A stretch of DNA of 41,960 nt from Oscillospiraceae bacterium. Lineage in GTDB: Bacteria > Bacillota > Clostridia > Oscillospirales > Ruminococcaceae. Under the pieces are notes generated by a model, which ran no database searches, was not told where the DNA came from, and saw only the letters and a program-made list of their open reading frames with translations. Made by a program: the position numbers and the translations under genes. Where the stretch lies: assembly GCA_017533485.1 (NCBI GenBank), contig JAFXIC010000069.1:1-41960 (forward strand), in the 5' to 3' direction. Positions within the stretch are counted from its first letter, which is position 1. Every line of letters starts with the position of its first letter. Positions 25,055 through 33,200 of this stretch are shown piece by piece.

Positions 25055-26176
25055 ATGCTGGAATCGGAATTGCCAACGCCATGTTATCTGATTGACCAGA
25101 CAAAACTGAAACAGAACCTAACGATTCTGGAAGATTTACGAAGACGAAGCGGAATTAAGATTCTGTTTGCACAAAAAGCATTTTCTTCGTTTCCGTTTTA
25201 CCAGATGATTTCGCGGTATCTGGACGGTGCAGCCGCAACCTCCTGTTATGAAGCTGAGCTTGCCCATTTATTTTTAAAGGGCGAGAATCATGTCTGTCAG
25301 ACGGTATATGAGCCGCAGGAAATGGAGACACTTTGTGCGATCTGCGACCATATTGTATTCAATTCTCCGACACAGCTTGCAAAGTATGGCCCGCAGGCAC
25401 GTGCAAACGGATGTGAAGTCGGGCTTCGGATCAATCCCGAATACCGTTCGCAGAAATTTGATGATTATGATCCTTGCGCACCGTTTTCGAGACTTGGGAC
25501 AACGCTTTCGAATTTTTCATCTGCGGATCGGAGTCTGATCTCGGGGCTTCATGTTCATGCGTTGTTTGAACAGAATGCCGGTGCGCTCGAACATCTGGTA
25601 GACGCAGTGATTGAGAAATTCGGGGACTATCTCCCATCGCTTTCATGGATCAATCTGGGCGGCGGACATCATATTACACGCGAAGGGTATCAGTTCGAGC
25701 GGCTGGAGGCTTGCTGTAAGAAGCTTCAGGATCAGTATGGGCTGACAGTCTATCTGGAGCCGGGCGAAGCGATTGTGTGGGAGGCGGGATATTTTATTAC
25801 AACCGTCTTGGACATCGTGGAGAATGGGATGCCGATTGCGATACTGGATGCGTCGGCGGTCTGCCATGCACCGGATATCACGGAATTGCAGTATCGTCCG
25901 CCGCTGATTGGCGGAGGGGCACCGAACGAATTGCCGTATACATTCCGACTGGGGGGACGCACCTGTCTGCCGGAGGATATTTTCGGGGATTATTCGTTTG
26001 ATCATCCGCTGGAAATCGGGGAGCGGCTGGTGTTCCGTGATATGGCGATTAACACATTGACGAAAGCGAATATGTATACAGGAATTGCGATGCCATCGGT
26101 TGCGGTGCGTGCTGTGGATAATAGCTGTCGTGTGCTGCGTACATTCAGTTTTGAAGATTATCGAAACCGGTTCTAA
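25055..26176 (+). CDS. nspC: carboxynorspermidine/carboxyspermidine decarboxylase
   Basis: 373 residues, close to the usual NspC length, behind GGAGG with a rather long 11-base spacing. The fold-III PLP decarboxylase features are clear: PTPCYLIDQTKL at the N-terminus, the PLP lysine Lys41 in LFAQKAFSSF, LHVHALFEQN, the phosphate-binding INLGGGHHITREGY, EPGEAIV and the C-terminal RDMAINTLTKANMY. The enzyme decarboxylates carboxyspermidine or carboxynorspermidine to the polyamine, the last step of the alternative spermidine route. Its usual partner, carboxy(nor)spermidine dehydrogenase, is not in the window. Probably in one transcript with mntP and the GyrI-like gene. Confidence 0.93.
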   Translation: MLESELPTPCYLIDQTKLKQNLTILEDLRRRSGIKILFAQKAFSSFPFYQMISRYLDGAAATSCYEAELAHLFLKGENHVCQTVYEPQEMETLCAICDHIVFNSPTQLAKYGPQARANGCEVGLRINPEYRSQKFDDYDPCAPFSRLGTTLSNFSSADRSLISGLHVHALFEQNAGALEHLVDAVIEKFGDYLPSLSWINLGGGHHITREGYQFERLEACCKKLQDQYGLTVYLEPGEAIVWEAGYFITTVLDIVENGMPIAILDASAVCHAPDITELQYRPPLIGGGAPNELPYTFRLGGRTCLPEDIFGDYSFDHPLEIGERLVFRDMAINTLTKANMYTGIAMPSVAVRAVDNSCRVLRTFSFEDYRNRF

Positions 26177-26252
26177 TGGAGTGTCCTGCTGTATGTTCCG
26201 TACCGATCGGATTTATGGCGCATAAGCGTCATGCAAAGGAGTGAGAAGCCCC

Positions 26253-26615
26253 ATGGTATTCACTGGAATTTCAAAAGTATTCGATATAACAGACGCGCAG
26301 CAATTCGATACCATTGGTCAGTTCTGGGATGAGATGGCTGAGCGTTATGGACTGGAAAATCTGATCGGTTTGGGGTATGCATGGCGCAATCAGTGTTTGT
26401 ACTATGCCATCGGACGCAAGGACGGCGATATTGAGGCGTATGATGTGCGAATGAACTTGCCGGATGATGGCTGGGTTATCGTGAAAGGCCGGACAGATTC
26501 TTTGAAAGCAATATACGATGAAATCTATAAAGGCGGAAGCCTGCGGTATGAGATTGAAAAATTCTATGAGGACGGAACCTGTGAGATCAGCTATTATCGG
26601 GACATTGAACTGTAG
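26253..26615 (+). CDS. GyrI-like small-molecule-binding domain protein
   Basis: 120 residues. The ATG at 26253 is preferred to an in-frame GTG at 26241, because AAAGGAG overlaps the GTG and is spaced about 11 bases from the ATG. It is a stand-alone domain resembling the GyrI/effector-binding fold: an N-terminal strand (FTGISKVFDI), a helix with FWDEMAERYGL, GLGYAW, a YYAIG strand, and a C-terminal strand pair ending YYRDIEL. Such proteins bind hydrophobic cations or small ligands and can be transcription-factor-like sensors without DNA-binding parts. No DNA-binding domain is present. The assignment is by pattern only. It ends the mntP-nspC group before a strong terminator. Confidence 0.75.
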   Translation: MVFTGISKVFDITDAQQFDTIGQFWDEMAERYGLENLIGLGYAWRNQCLYYAIGRKDGDIEAYDVRMNLPDDGWVIVKGRTDSLKAIYDEIYKGGSLRYEIEKFYEDGTCEISYYRDIEL

Positions 26616-26648
26616 GCATTCTTATTCTATCGAAAATATATGATAAAC

Positions 26649-26688
26649 AAAAATCCAGAGAAGAAACAGATCTTCTCTGGATTTTTTT
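26649..26688 (+). terminator. bidirectional intrinsic terminator
   Basis: A perfect 16-bp stem (AAAAATCCAGAGAAGA/TCTTCTCTGGATTTTT) with T-runs in both directions. It separates the convergent GyrI-like gene and the minus-strand nad-pflA-asparagine synthetase operon. Confidence 0.95.
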
Positions 26689-26708
26689 GTAAGCATTATC
26701 GTTTTCGA

Positions 26709-28247
26709 TCAGCGTTTTACGAAATATTCCTCGTACCAGACAAGGAAGGTGTAAATTGTCCAGACTTTTCTCCAGAGATCGGAATTTCCGCCGATATACT
26801 CATTGAAAATAGCGGTAATCTCATCAATCTGAAAGAATTTCGCAGCAATCTCGCTTTGGAGAAGCCGTCTGACATCCGCATTATACTTTTCGTCAGCGAG
26901 CCAGATGCGAATCGGCACAATAAAGCCGAGTTTTTTGCGGAAAGCGATCTCGTCGGGCAGCACTTTCGCTGCTGCCATACGAAATGCGACCTTATTCTGT
27001 TCCTCGTTGACCTTATAGCAGGAAGGCATTCTGGAAGCGATATCGAAAATACGTCTGTCGGTCAGCGGCATCCGTACCTCGAGTCCGAATGCTTCACTCA
27101 TCTTATCGACATTGAGGTAGATATCGCCCTCCAGCCAGATCTGGATATCGACCGCAGACATCTTCGAAAGCGGATCCAGTCCCTCTGTTTCCTCATAAAT
27201 GGACTGTACAAGCTGGATCGGAAGGAATTCGGGGTTATAGTGGAGGAGGATGCGTTCCTTCTCGTCCTCTTTCATGATATTGGTATTTCCGACATAGAAG
27301 GTCTTGAGGTTATCGCCGTAGCGCTCTGCATTGCGGTACATATTATAGCCGCCGAAGAATTCATCGGAGCCTTCGCCCGAATAGCAAAGCTTCGTCTGTT
27401 TTGCGGTTTCGCGGCATCCGATTGCGAACGCGATCGCGGAGGCATCACCGAGCGGCTGTTCCATATTGTACATCACATCGGGTACAATTGCGAAATAGTC
27501 TTCGGGTGTGATACAGCAGCGGGAGAAACCTTTTTGGAGAAGATCGGCTGTCTGTTTCGCGAGTCCGGATTCATCAAACCGCTCATCCTCATAGCCGCAG
27601 GAATGGCTCATCTGCGCGTCGGACATGGCATAGACATAGGAGGAATCCACACCGCCGGAGAGGAACGAATGCGCGGTTTCATCGTCGGTTTTGATTTCGC
27701 GCATCATCTGCTGAACGGTTTCGTGGATCTCATCGGCGAATTCTGCAATCGGCTTGGAATTGTCGGCATGGAATGTCGGCTTCCAGTATCTGTGAATGGA
27801 CATTTTGCCGTTTTGCTCGATGAGGTAACAGCCGGGCATCAGCTTTTTGAGTCCGCGGAAGAACGTATCCTCGCCTGCAACATAGGTGAGGCTCAGGTAA
27901 ATCTGGAGGAGCTCCGCGTTCAGCTCTTTTTCAAAGCCTTCCTGTGCAATAATATTGCGGATCATCGTACCGGTAAGGAGCTTTCCGTCCGCAGTACGGT
28001 AGTAGTAGAACGGCTTTGCACCAAAATGGTCACGTACACAAAACAGCGTATCTGTGTCGGTATCATAGAGCGCGAATGCAAACATACCATAGAGATGGTC
28101 GGGGAGCTTTGTGCCCCATGCCGCATAGCCCTTTGTCAGGACTTCGGTTTCGCGTGCCTCACGGGAAAGGGATGTGTCGATTTGGAGTTCGGTACAGAGT
28201 GCTTCCCAGTTTCGGATATGGCCTCTGAATTCTTGGAGTTGGATCAT
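26709..28247 (-). CDS. asparagine synthetase-like protein lacking the N-terminal glutaminase nucleophile
   Basis: 512 residues. The start is set at MIQLQEF, with GAGGTG four to five bases upstream; a longer reading adds only four residues (MRCT). AsnB proteins begin Met-Cys, with that Cys as the glutaminase nucleophile. Here the protein begins where AsnB reaches about residue 70 (EFRGHIRNWEAL aligns with the NGEIYNHQAL region). The second half of the glutaminase fold is kept (GMFAFALYD, VRDHFGAKPFYY), and the synthetase half has the PP-loop SFLSGGVDSS (about 195-204) and YSGEGSDEFFGGY. It may use free ammonia, or a partner amidotransferase, to form an amide via an acyl-adenylate. The product may be asparagine or another amide. 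No stop codon or frameshift suggests recent damage. Last gene of its operon. Confidence 0.85.
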   Translation of the reverse strand: MIQLQEFRGHIRNWEALCTELQIDTSLSREARETEVLTKGYAAWGTKLPDHLYGMFAFALYDTDTDTLFCVRDHFGAKPFYYYRTADGKLLTGTMIRNIIAQEGFEKELNAELLQIYLSLTYVAGEDTFFRGLKKLMPGCYLIEQNGKMSIHRYWKPTFHADNSKPIAEFADEIHETVQQMMREIKTDDETAHSFLSGGVDSSYVYAMSDAQMSHSCGYEDERFDESGLAKQTADLLQKGFSRCCITPEDYFAIVPDVMYNMEQPLGDASAIAFAIGCRETAKQTKLCYSGEGSDEFFGGYNMYRNAERYGDNLKTFYVGNTNIMKEDEKERILLHYNPEFLPIQLVQSIYEETEGLDPLSKMSAVDIQIWLEGDIYLNVDKMSEAFGLEVRMPLTDRRIFDIASRMPSCYKVNEEQNKVAFRMAAAKVLPDEIAFRKKLGFIVPIRIWLADEKYNADVRRLLQSEIAAKFFQIDEITAIFNEYIGGNSDLWRKVWTIYTFLVWYEEYFVKR

Positions 28248-28327
28248 AGTACACCTCATTTAGATTGGATTCATTGGAAATTATATGTCAGGAAGCGTAA
28301 AAAAATACCGCTTCCGACCGGATGACC

Positions 28328-28498
28328 TTATTGTTTTCCGGCGATCAGGTATTCATCGCCGTTTCGGTAGTAGGGACAGCGTGCAGAGCGATCTTGTAAA
28401 AAGCGGGCATATTCGTCCTCATCGAGATAGAGATCACAGGTATAGCAGTCCCATTCTTCATCATAGGAATTGTATGCACAGGTATCGCAATCGTTCAT
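28328..28498 (-). CDS. small cysteine-rich protein coupled to pflA
   Basis: 56 residues. Begins MNDCDTCAYNSYDEEWDCYT and continues CDLYLDEDE to RCPYYRNGDEY. Four of its five Cys form two CxxC pairs (CDTC and CYTC, residues 4/7 and 18/21); the fifth is in RCPYY (residue 41). The protein is acidic, which suggests a metal-binding or Fe-S-protecting protein. The ATG overlaps the pflA stop (ATGA), and AGGAG lies 7 bases upstream within pflA, so translation is coupled. Similar small Cys proteins adjoin pflA in other Clostridia, to my recollection (a DUF6472-like family), but their role is not known to me. Help with activase Fe-S cluster or radical chemistry is only an inference. Confidence 0.82.
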   Translation of the reverse strand: MNDCDTCAYNSYDEEWDCYTCDLYLDEDEYARFLQDRSARCPYYRNGDEYLIAGKQ

Positions 28499-29199
28499 GA
28501 TAATGCTCCTAACAGTTCGTCGATGCGTGATTTCGGTGTTTCGGGGATATGGGCGAGGGGGAACGGGATGCCGAGCTGTTCATATTTCGCGGTACAGAGC
28601 TTACGGAACGGGAGCAGCTCGATATTCCGGATACAGTCATATTGCTGTTGTTTCTGAAAGAGGGCAGAAATATTCTCGTTGGTATCGTTGATGCCGCAGA
28701 GGATGACCTGTCTGAGCCAAGTAGGGATGTGGCGGTCATTGAGATTACGGAGAAAGCGTTCTGCCTGCTGCAAGTGCATACCGGAAAAGGAGAAATAATC
28801 CGCTTCGTTGGTCATCTTATAATCGAGCAGCACAAGATCGGTATGGTCGAGCACGCGCTGTACAGCGTCATCGAGGATACATCCGCTGGTATCGAGACAG
28901 GTAGAAATGCCCTGTGCTTTACAGAGGCGGAATACTTCCGCGACAAATTCAGCCTGTAAGAGGGGTTCGCCGCCGGAAATGGTAATGCCGCCGTCGGAAC
29001 CGAAATAATTGCGGTATCGGGAAACACGCGCAGCGATTTCGTCAGCGGAATAGGAATCGCCTTTGCCGATGCCCCAAGTTTCGGGATTGTGACAGCATTT
29101 GCAGCGCAGCGGACAGCCCTGTAAAAAGACGACATAACGTACACCCGGACCATCGACGGTACCGAGCGACTGAAAAGAGCTGATAAAGCCTGCTGTCAT
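28495..29199 (-). CDS. pflA: pyruvate formate-lyase activating enzyme
   Basis: 234 residues, behind GGAGG at a spacing of about 9. A radical SAM enzyme: the [4Fe-4S] motif CxxxCxxC is at Cys29, Cys33 and Cys36 (GCPLRCKCCHN), preceded by GTVDGPGVRYVVFLQGC as in all PFL activases and followed by the ISGGEPLLQ SAM-binding block and LLDYKM. It abstracts hydrogen from the glycine of PFL to make the glycyl radical. The target PFL gene lies about 7 kb away on the opposite strand at 36017. It follows nadC by 22 nt and is coupled to the small Cys gene. Confidence 0.96.
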   Translation of the reverse strand: MTAGFISSFQSLGTVDGPGVRYVVFLQGCPLRCKCCHNPETWGIGKGDSYSADEIAARVSRYRNYFGSDGGITISGGEPLLQAEFVAEVFRLCKAQGISTCLDTSGCILDDAVQRVLDHTDLVLLDYKMTNEADYFSFSGMHLQQAERFLRNLNDRHIPTWLRQVILCGINDTNENISALFQKQQQYDCIRNIELLPFRKLCTAKYEQLGIPFPLAHIPETPKSRIDELLGALS

Positions 29200-29221
29200 A
29201 TGGAGGCACCTCCGTTTCGCA

Positions 29222-30073
29222 TCAGGAAGTTTTCTTGACCCATTTCATCGAGATATCGAAGGCCTTGACGCTGTGGGTAAGGGCACCGATCGAGATAATA
29301 TCGACGCCTGTTTCCGCAACGCCGCGGAGTGTTTCATGGGTAATACCGCCGGAGGCTTCGAGGAGGGCTTTTCCGTCAGCAATCCGTACCGCCTCGCGCA
29401 TGGTATCATTATCCATATTATCGAGCATGATGATATCGGCGCGTGCATCGAGTGCCTGTTTGAGCTCATCGAGTGTACGGACTTCGACTTCGATGCGGAC
29501 CATATGTCCGATATGTTCCCGAAGCCGTGTGATCGCGGGGAGAATTCCGCCGCAGGCGTCAATATGGTTGTCCTTTAGCATGGCGCCGTCGGAGAGATTG
29601 AATCTGTGGTTTTTGCCGCCGCCGCAGCGAACAGCATATTTCTGGAGTGCACGGATTCCGACCATGCATTTTCTGGTATCGGCAATCGAAGCATTCGTGC
29701 CGGCAATGATATCAACGCATCTGCGGGTTTCGGTTGCGATACCGGAAAGGTGCTGCAAGAGATTGAGTGCAGTCCGTTCGCCTTTGAGGAGGGTACGTGT
29801 CGTGCCGTGCATCACAGCGAGCGTATCGCCATATTTAACGGAATCGCCATCCTTGACCTTGGGGGTAAAGGTGACGCCCTCTCCGACGAGCTCGAAGACG
29901 CGTGCGGCAATCTCCATACCGCAGACCACACCATCATCTTTTGCCATCAGGTAGCAGTCGGAAGTATCTTCGGGGGAGAGGAGAAAATCTGTCGTGACAT
30001 CCATGCCGGAGATATCCTCGGTAATGGCGCGGCGGATGATATCATCCACATACATCGGTAAAAGCTGCATCAT
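29222..30073 (-). CDS. nadC: nicotinate-nucleotide pyrophosphorylase (carboxylating)
   Basis: 283 residues, the usual length. Makes nicotinate mononucleotide, CO2 and pyrophosphate from quinolinate and PRPP, the third step of de novo NAD synthesis. Family landmarks: EDISGMDVTTDFLL, ERTALNLLQHLSGIAT, ADTRKCMVGIRALQKYAV, GGGKNHRFNLSD, KDNHI, VEVEVRTLDELKQAL and IIMLDNMDN. The ATG at 30073 overlaps the nadB stop (ATGA), so the two are translationally coupled. GGAGG sits inside the end of nadB. Confidence 0.97.
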   Translation of the reverse strand: MMQLLPMYVDDIIRRAITEDISGMDVTTDFLLSPEDTSDCYLMAKDDGVVCGMEIAARVFELVGEGVTFTPKVKDGDSVKYGDTLAVMHGTTRTLLKGERTALNLLQHLSGIATETRRCVDIIAGTNASIADTRKCMVGIRALQKYAVRCGGGKNHRFNLSDGAMLKDNHIDACGGILPAITRLREHIGHMVRIEVEVRTLDELKQALDARADIIMLDNMDNDTMREAVRIADGKALLEASGGITHETLRGVAETGVDIISIGALTHSVKAFDISMKWVKKTS

Positions 30074-31533
30074 AATTGTTCCTCCAGGATTAAGTATGCA
30101 CAGGTTGCCTGTGATTTTGCTTCGAGATAGTCGAGATCCATTTTCCAGTCCTCACACGCGATGAGCTGAATGAGTTCTGTGACACGCTCATAGGCGGTGC
30201 GGATATGTTCGGTATTGGGGATGACGAAATAATTTTCCTGTAAAATCTTGCGAAGTTCGGTGCGGATTCCATGCGGAATCGGCTCCGTGGCAGTGACGGG
30301 TTGGAAAGTGCCGTCATCAAAGCGCGGGCTGATATCGGCAGCTTCTTTTGCGATTTCTTCTGCAGCTCTGCGGGAGAAAACGAGTGCTTCGAGGAGGGAG
30401 TTGGAGGCGAGGCGGTTATTGCCGTGTACGCCCGTATGTGCACACTCGCCGCAGGCATACAGGCGTTCGACTCTGGTCTGTGCATTGCTTCCGACCTGAA
30501 TTCCGCCCATCAGATAGTGCTGGCAGGGGAAAATCGGGACTGGTTCTTTTGTGAGGTCATAGCCCTGTTCGAGGAGCTTCTGATAAATCTTCGGGAAACG
30601 CTTGCGTATTTCATCAGGCTCCTTATGGGAGATATCGAGCCAGAATTCCTTGGAACCGGTGCGCTGGCTTTCGAGGATAATGGCGTGAGAAACGACATCG
30701 CGCGGTGCAAGCTCCAGACGGTCGTCATATTTGTGCATAAAGCGTTCGAGATGGCAGTTCCGGAGGTAAGCGCCTTCGCCGCGGACAGCCTCGGAGATGA
30801 GGAAGCATTCGCGTGTGTGCTGGTTATTGAACGCAGTCGGATGGAATTGGATGAGGCTGAGATTTTTGATACGGGCGCCGAGCTCATAGGCAATGCGGAT
30901 TCCGTCACCGGTTGCGATCGCGGAATTGGTGGTATATTCGTAGACACGTCCGATACCGCCGGTTGCGAGAATGAGGTAGTGACAGTTGACGACCTGAAAT
31001 TCCTCGTTTTTGAGGAGTTCACAGGAAAAGCCTGTTTCGGTTTTGACGGCACGTGACATGGTTGTGAATTCGGAAATGATGACATTGGGGAGGGTGCGTG
31101 TAGAGGCGAGAAGACCTCTGAGGATTTCGGCACCGGTGGAGTCGGCATAATGGAAGATTCTTCTGCGGCAGTGGCCGCCTTCGAGGGTACGGTCATAATC
31201 CCCGTCTTCTGCGCGATCGAATTCGACGCCATAATCCGAAACGAGCTGTTCGATATCATGTGCGGCTTCGGAAACGAGAATCTGGAGGGTTTTGGGGTTA
31301 TTGGTAAAAGCGCCTGCGATACGGGTATCGTTGGCATGGAGTTCGATGTTGTCGTTCGGGGAGTTCCAAACGCCAGCGATCCCGCCCTGAGCGAGTGCGG
31401 AGTTACAGAGTGTTGCCTCACGCTTTGAAAGGACGAGGACACGCAGATGCGGGGGGAGATGGAGGGCGGCATAAAGACCTGCCGCACCGGCGCCTGCGAT
31501 GATGACATCATAATTTTTTTCAGCCAAGAACAT
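30070..31533 (-). CDS. nadB: L-aspartate oxidase
   Basis: 487 residues. Oxidises L-aspartate to iminoaspartate using FAD; in an anaerobe fumarate is the likely electron acceptor. The N-terminal FAD-binding Rossmann motif VIIAGAGAAGLYAAL is followed by the aspartate oxidase signatures SALAQGGIAG, EGGHCRRRIFHYAD, ATGGIGRVY and HPTAF, then GEGAYLRNCH and CGECAHTGVHGNNRLASNSL. AGGAGA precedes the ATG. First gene of the operon, 57 nt after the -10 box. The quinolinate synthase gene nadA, commonly beside nadB and nadC, is not in the window. Confidence 0.97.
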   Translation of the reverse strand: MFLAEKNYDVIIAGAGAAGLYAALHLPPHLRVLVLSKREATLCNSALAQGGIAGVWNSPNDNIELHANDTRIAGAFTNNPKTLQILVSEAAHDIEQLVSDYGVEFDRAEDGDYDRTLEGGHCRRRIFHYADSTGAEILRGLLASTRTLPNVIISEFTTMSRAVKTETGFSCELLKNEEFQVVNCHYLILATGGIGRVYEYTTNSAIATGDGIRIAYELGARIKNLSLIQFHPTAFNNQHTRECFLISEAVRGEGAYLRNCHLERFMHKYDDRLELAPRDVVSHAIILESQRTGSKEFWLDISHKEPDEIRKRFPKIYQKLLEQGYDLTKEPVPIFPCQHYLMGGIQVGSNAQTRVERLYACGECAHTGVHGNNRLASNSLLEALVFSRRAAEEIAKEAADISPRFDDGTFQPVTATEPIPHGIRTELRKILQENYFVIPNTEHIRTAYERVTELIQLIACEDWKMDLDYLEAKSQATCAYLILEEQL

Positions 31534-31589
31534 GATATTGTCTCCTGTTCTATTGAATTTGAGTAATTCCCATAGATATACCTAATCGT

Positions 31590-31618
31590 ATTTTACCACA
31601 TTTCCCTGTATTTGTCAC
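31590..31618 (-). promoter_or_regulatory. promoter of the nadB-nadC-pflA operon
   Basis: Minus strand: GTGACA, 17 bases, TAAAAT. I found no strong promoter between the genes downstream, so it probably drives nadB, nadC, pflA, the small Cys gene and the asparagine synthetase-like gene. Confidence 0.7.
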
Positions 31619-31747
31619 GCATTTTTTGAAAATCGGAAGAAAAATCGCGAAATGCGCCCGTAATCAAAAAAAGAAGCCGAGAAATTGTATAGATTGAACA
31701 AATTTCGTGTTAGATTCTGTTGCAACCGTACAAAAGTCTGTGGGCAT

Positions 31748-31785
31748 AAAAAGTGCGCCCCGGAGTCGGAGGCTCCAAAGCGCAC
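31748..31785 (-). terminator. intrinsic terminator of the antiporter gene
   Basis: On the minus strand GTGCGC pairs with GCGCAC around an inner GGAG/CTCC helix, followed by five T. It lies 17 nt after the antiporter stop. Confidence 0.85.
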
Positions 31786-31801
31786 AGATATATATAGATT
31801 G

Positions 31802-33112
31802 TTAGGGAGTGGATTGATCCATGACATGATCGAGCGCTTCCGAAGAAATGGTAGCGGAGCGGTGTTCGGAATGGACATCCACCGTCTGCTGACCGCGGAA
31901 TACGAGCTTTAGGAAAATCGGACAGAGAATTGAGGAAATGATAATGAGGAAGATTGTTGCGACGAGCGGATCAAGTCCGATCAGCTTTCCGTCCTGATAT
32001 GCAATCATGCTTTGACCGGTGGCATAAACGGCGAGTGCGACCTCACCGCGGGCGATCATGCCGCAGCCGATGGTGAGGGATTCACGGTTGTTATAGCGGA
32101 AGAATTTTGCGACCGCAGCACAGCCTGCGATTTTTCCGAGGATACCGACAAAGACGAATCCGAGGACAAAGAGCAGAAGACTTGGAGCAAAGCTTGAAAA
32201 ATCCGCACTGATACCGATATACGCGAAGAACATCGGCGTAAAGAGCATATAGCCGCTGACGATTACCTTACGGTCAACGAAGTGACTGTCGCCGAGTCCG
32301 GATAACATCAGTCCCGCCATATACGCGCCGGTAATTGCGGCAATGCCGAAGATTTCCTCTGCACAGTATGCAAAGAGGAAGCACATGGAAAGCGCGAAAA
32401 TGCTGGTGCGGCGTTTATGGGGATAGATGCGGACAAGGAGGGTAAAGGCTTTTCGGAGCAGCAATCCGACAATAATCGTAAAAGCGAAGAATCCAAGAAC
32501 ATTCAGACAGGTTTTCAGGAGATTGCCGTCGCCGCCAAAGCTCGTCAGGATACTCAGTACGATAATTCCGATTACATCGTCAATAATCGCGGCACTCAGA
32601 ACTGTCGTACCGGTTTTTGTTTTGAGCTTTCCGAGTTCACGCAGCGTTTCGACTGTAATACCAACACTTGTAGCAGAAAGGATACAGCCGACAAAGAGTG
32701 CATTCATGAGCAGGGCGCTGTCTTTTGCGGCAGAAAGGCCGCCCATAAACAGCAATGCAATCAGTGTGCCGAGCGCGATTGGAATAAATACACCGGCGAG
32801 TGCGATTGCCGTAGCGGCGATACCGCTTCGTTTCATTTCCTTGAAATCGGTTTCGAGACCGCTGGAAAAGAGGATAAAAACGACACCGATCTGAGAGAAG
32901 CTCTGGAGGACATTCATTTCCATGTCGGTCGGATGAATCAGCCCATGAAAGGCGGTGTTGCCGGAAAAGAAAGCGGGGCCGATGAGAAGACCGGCGAGGA
33001 TCATACCAACGACCTGGGGCAGTCCAATTTTTCTTGCACCCATACCAAGTGCTTTTGTGGCGAGGAGAATAATTCCGCAGTCCAGCAGAATATGTGTTAC
33101 ATTAAATTCCAT
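31802..33112 (-). CDS. CPA2-type Na+/H+ (or K+/H+) antiporter
   Basis: 436 residues from the ATG giving MEFNVTHILLDCG; AGGAG lies about 11 bases upstream. About twelve to thirteen hydrophobic helices. Family motifs: GLPQVVGMILAGLLIGP, FILFSSGLETDF, the discontinuous helix SATSVGITV and the ion-binding pair in AAIIDDVIGIIVL (Asp-Asp, electrogenic CPA2/NapA type). The protein stops soon after the membrane part, so it has no KefB-like C-terminal TrkA-N domain; only a short tail follows. It exchanges Na+ or K+ for protons for pH and salt balance. It lies 88 nt downstream of glyA with a terminator between them and no clear promoter, so it may rely on read-through. Confidence 0.93.
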   Translation of the reverse strand: MEFNVTHILLDCGIILLATKALGMGARKIGLPQVVGMILAGLLIGPAFFSGNTAFHGLIHPTDMEMNVLQSFSQIGVVFILFSSGLETDFKEMKRSGIAATAIALAGVFIPIALGTLIALLFMGGLSAAKDSALLMNALFVGCILSATSVGITVETLRELGKLKTKTGTTVLSAAIIDDVIGIIVLSILTSFGGDGNLLKTCLNVLGFFAFTIIVGLLLRKAFTLLVRIYPHKRRTSIFALSMCFLFAYCAEEIFGIAAITGAYMAGLMLSGLGDSHFVDRKVIVSGYMLFTPMFFAYIGISADFSSFAPSLLLFVLGFVFVGILGKIAGCAAVAKFFRYNNRESLTIGCGMIARGEVALAVYATGQSMIAYQDGKLIGLDPLVATIFLIIISSILCPIFLKLVFRGQQTVDVHSEHRSATISSEALDHVMDQSTP

Positions 33113-33144
33113 ATAGAATTTGACTCCTTTATCTTGCACACAGC

Positions 33145-33173
33145 AAAAGCAGGGCAGTAAAAGCCCTGCTTTT
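33145..33173 (-). terminator. intrinsic terminator after glyA
   Basis: AAAAGCAGGGC pairs with GCCCTGCTTTT (11 bp) around a 7-nt loop. The minus-strand T-run is short (four T), so partial read-through into the antiporter gene is plausible. Confidence 0.75.
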
Positions 33174-33200
33174 GGAAGCGATGTTGAAATACGGTGTGAA

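Noticed and set aside
26640-28325. 561-residue open frame antisense to the asparagine synthetase-like gene
   Set aside because: It overlaps a bidirectional terminator at its start and shows no family motif; the opposite strand has an intact PP-loop ATPase.
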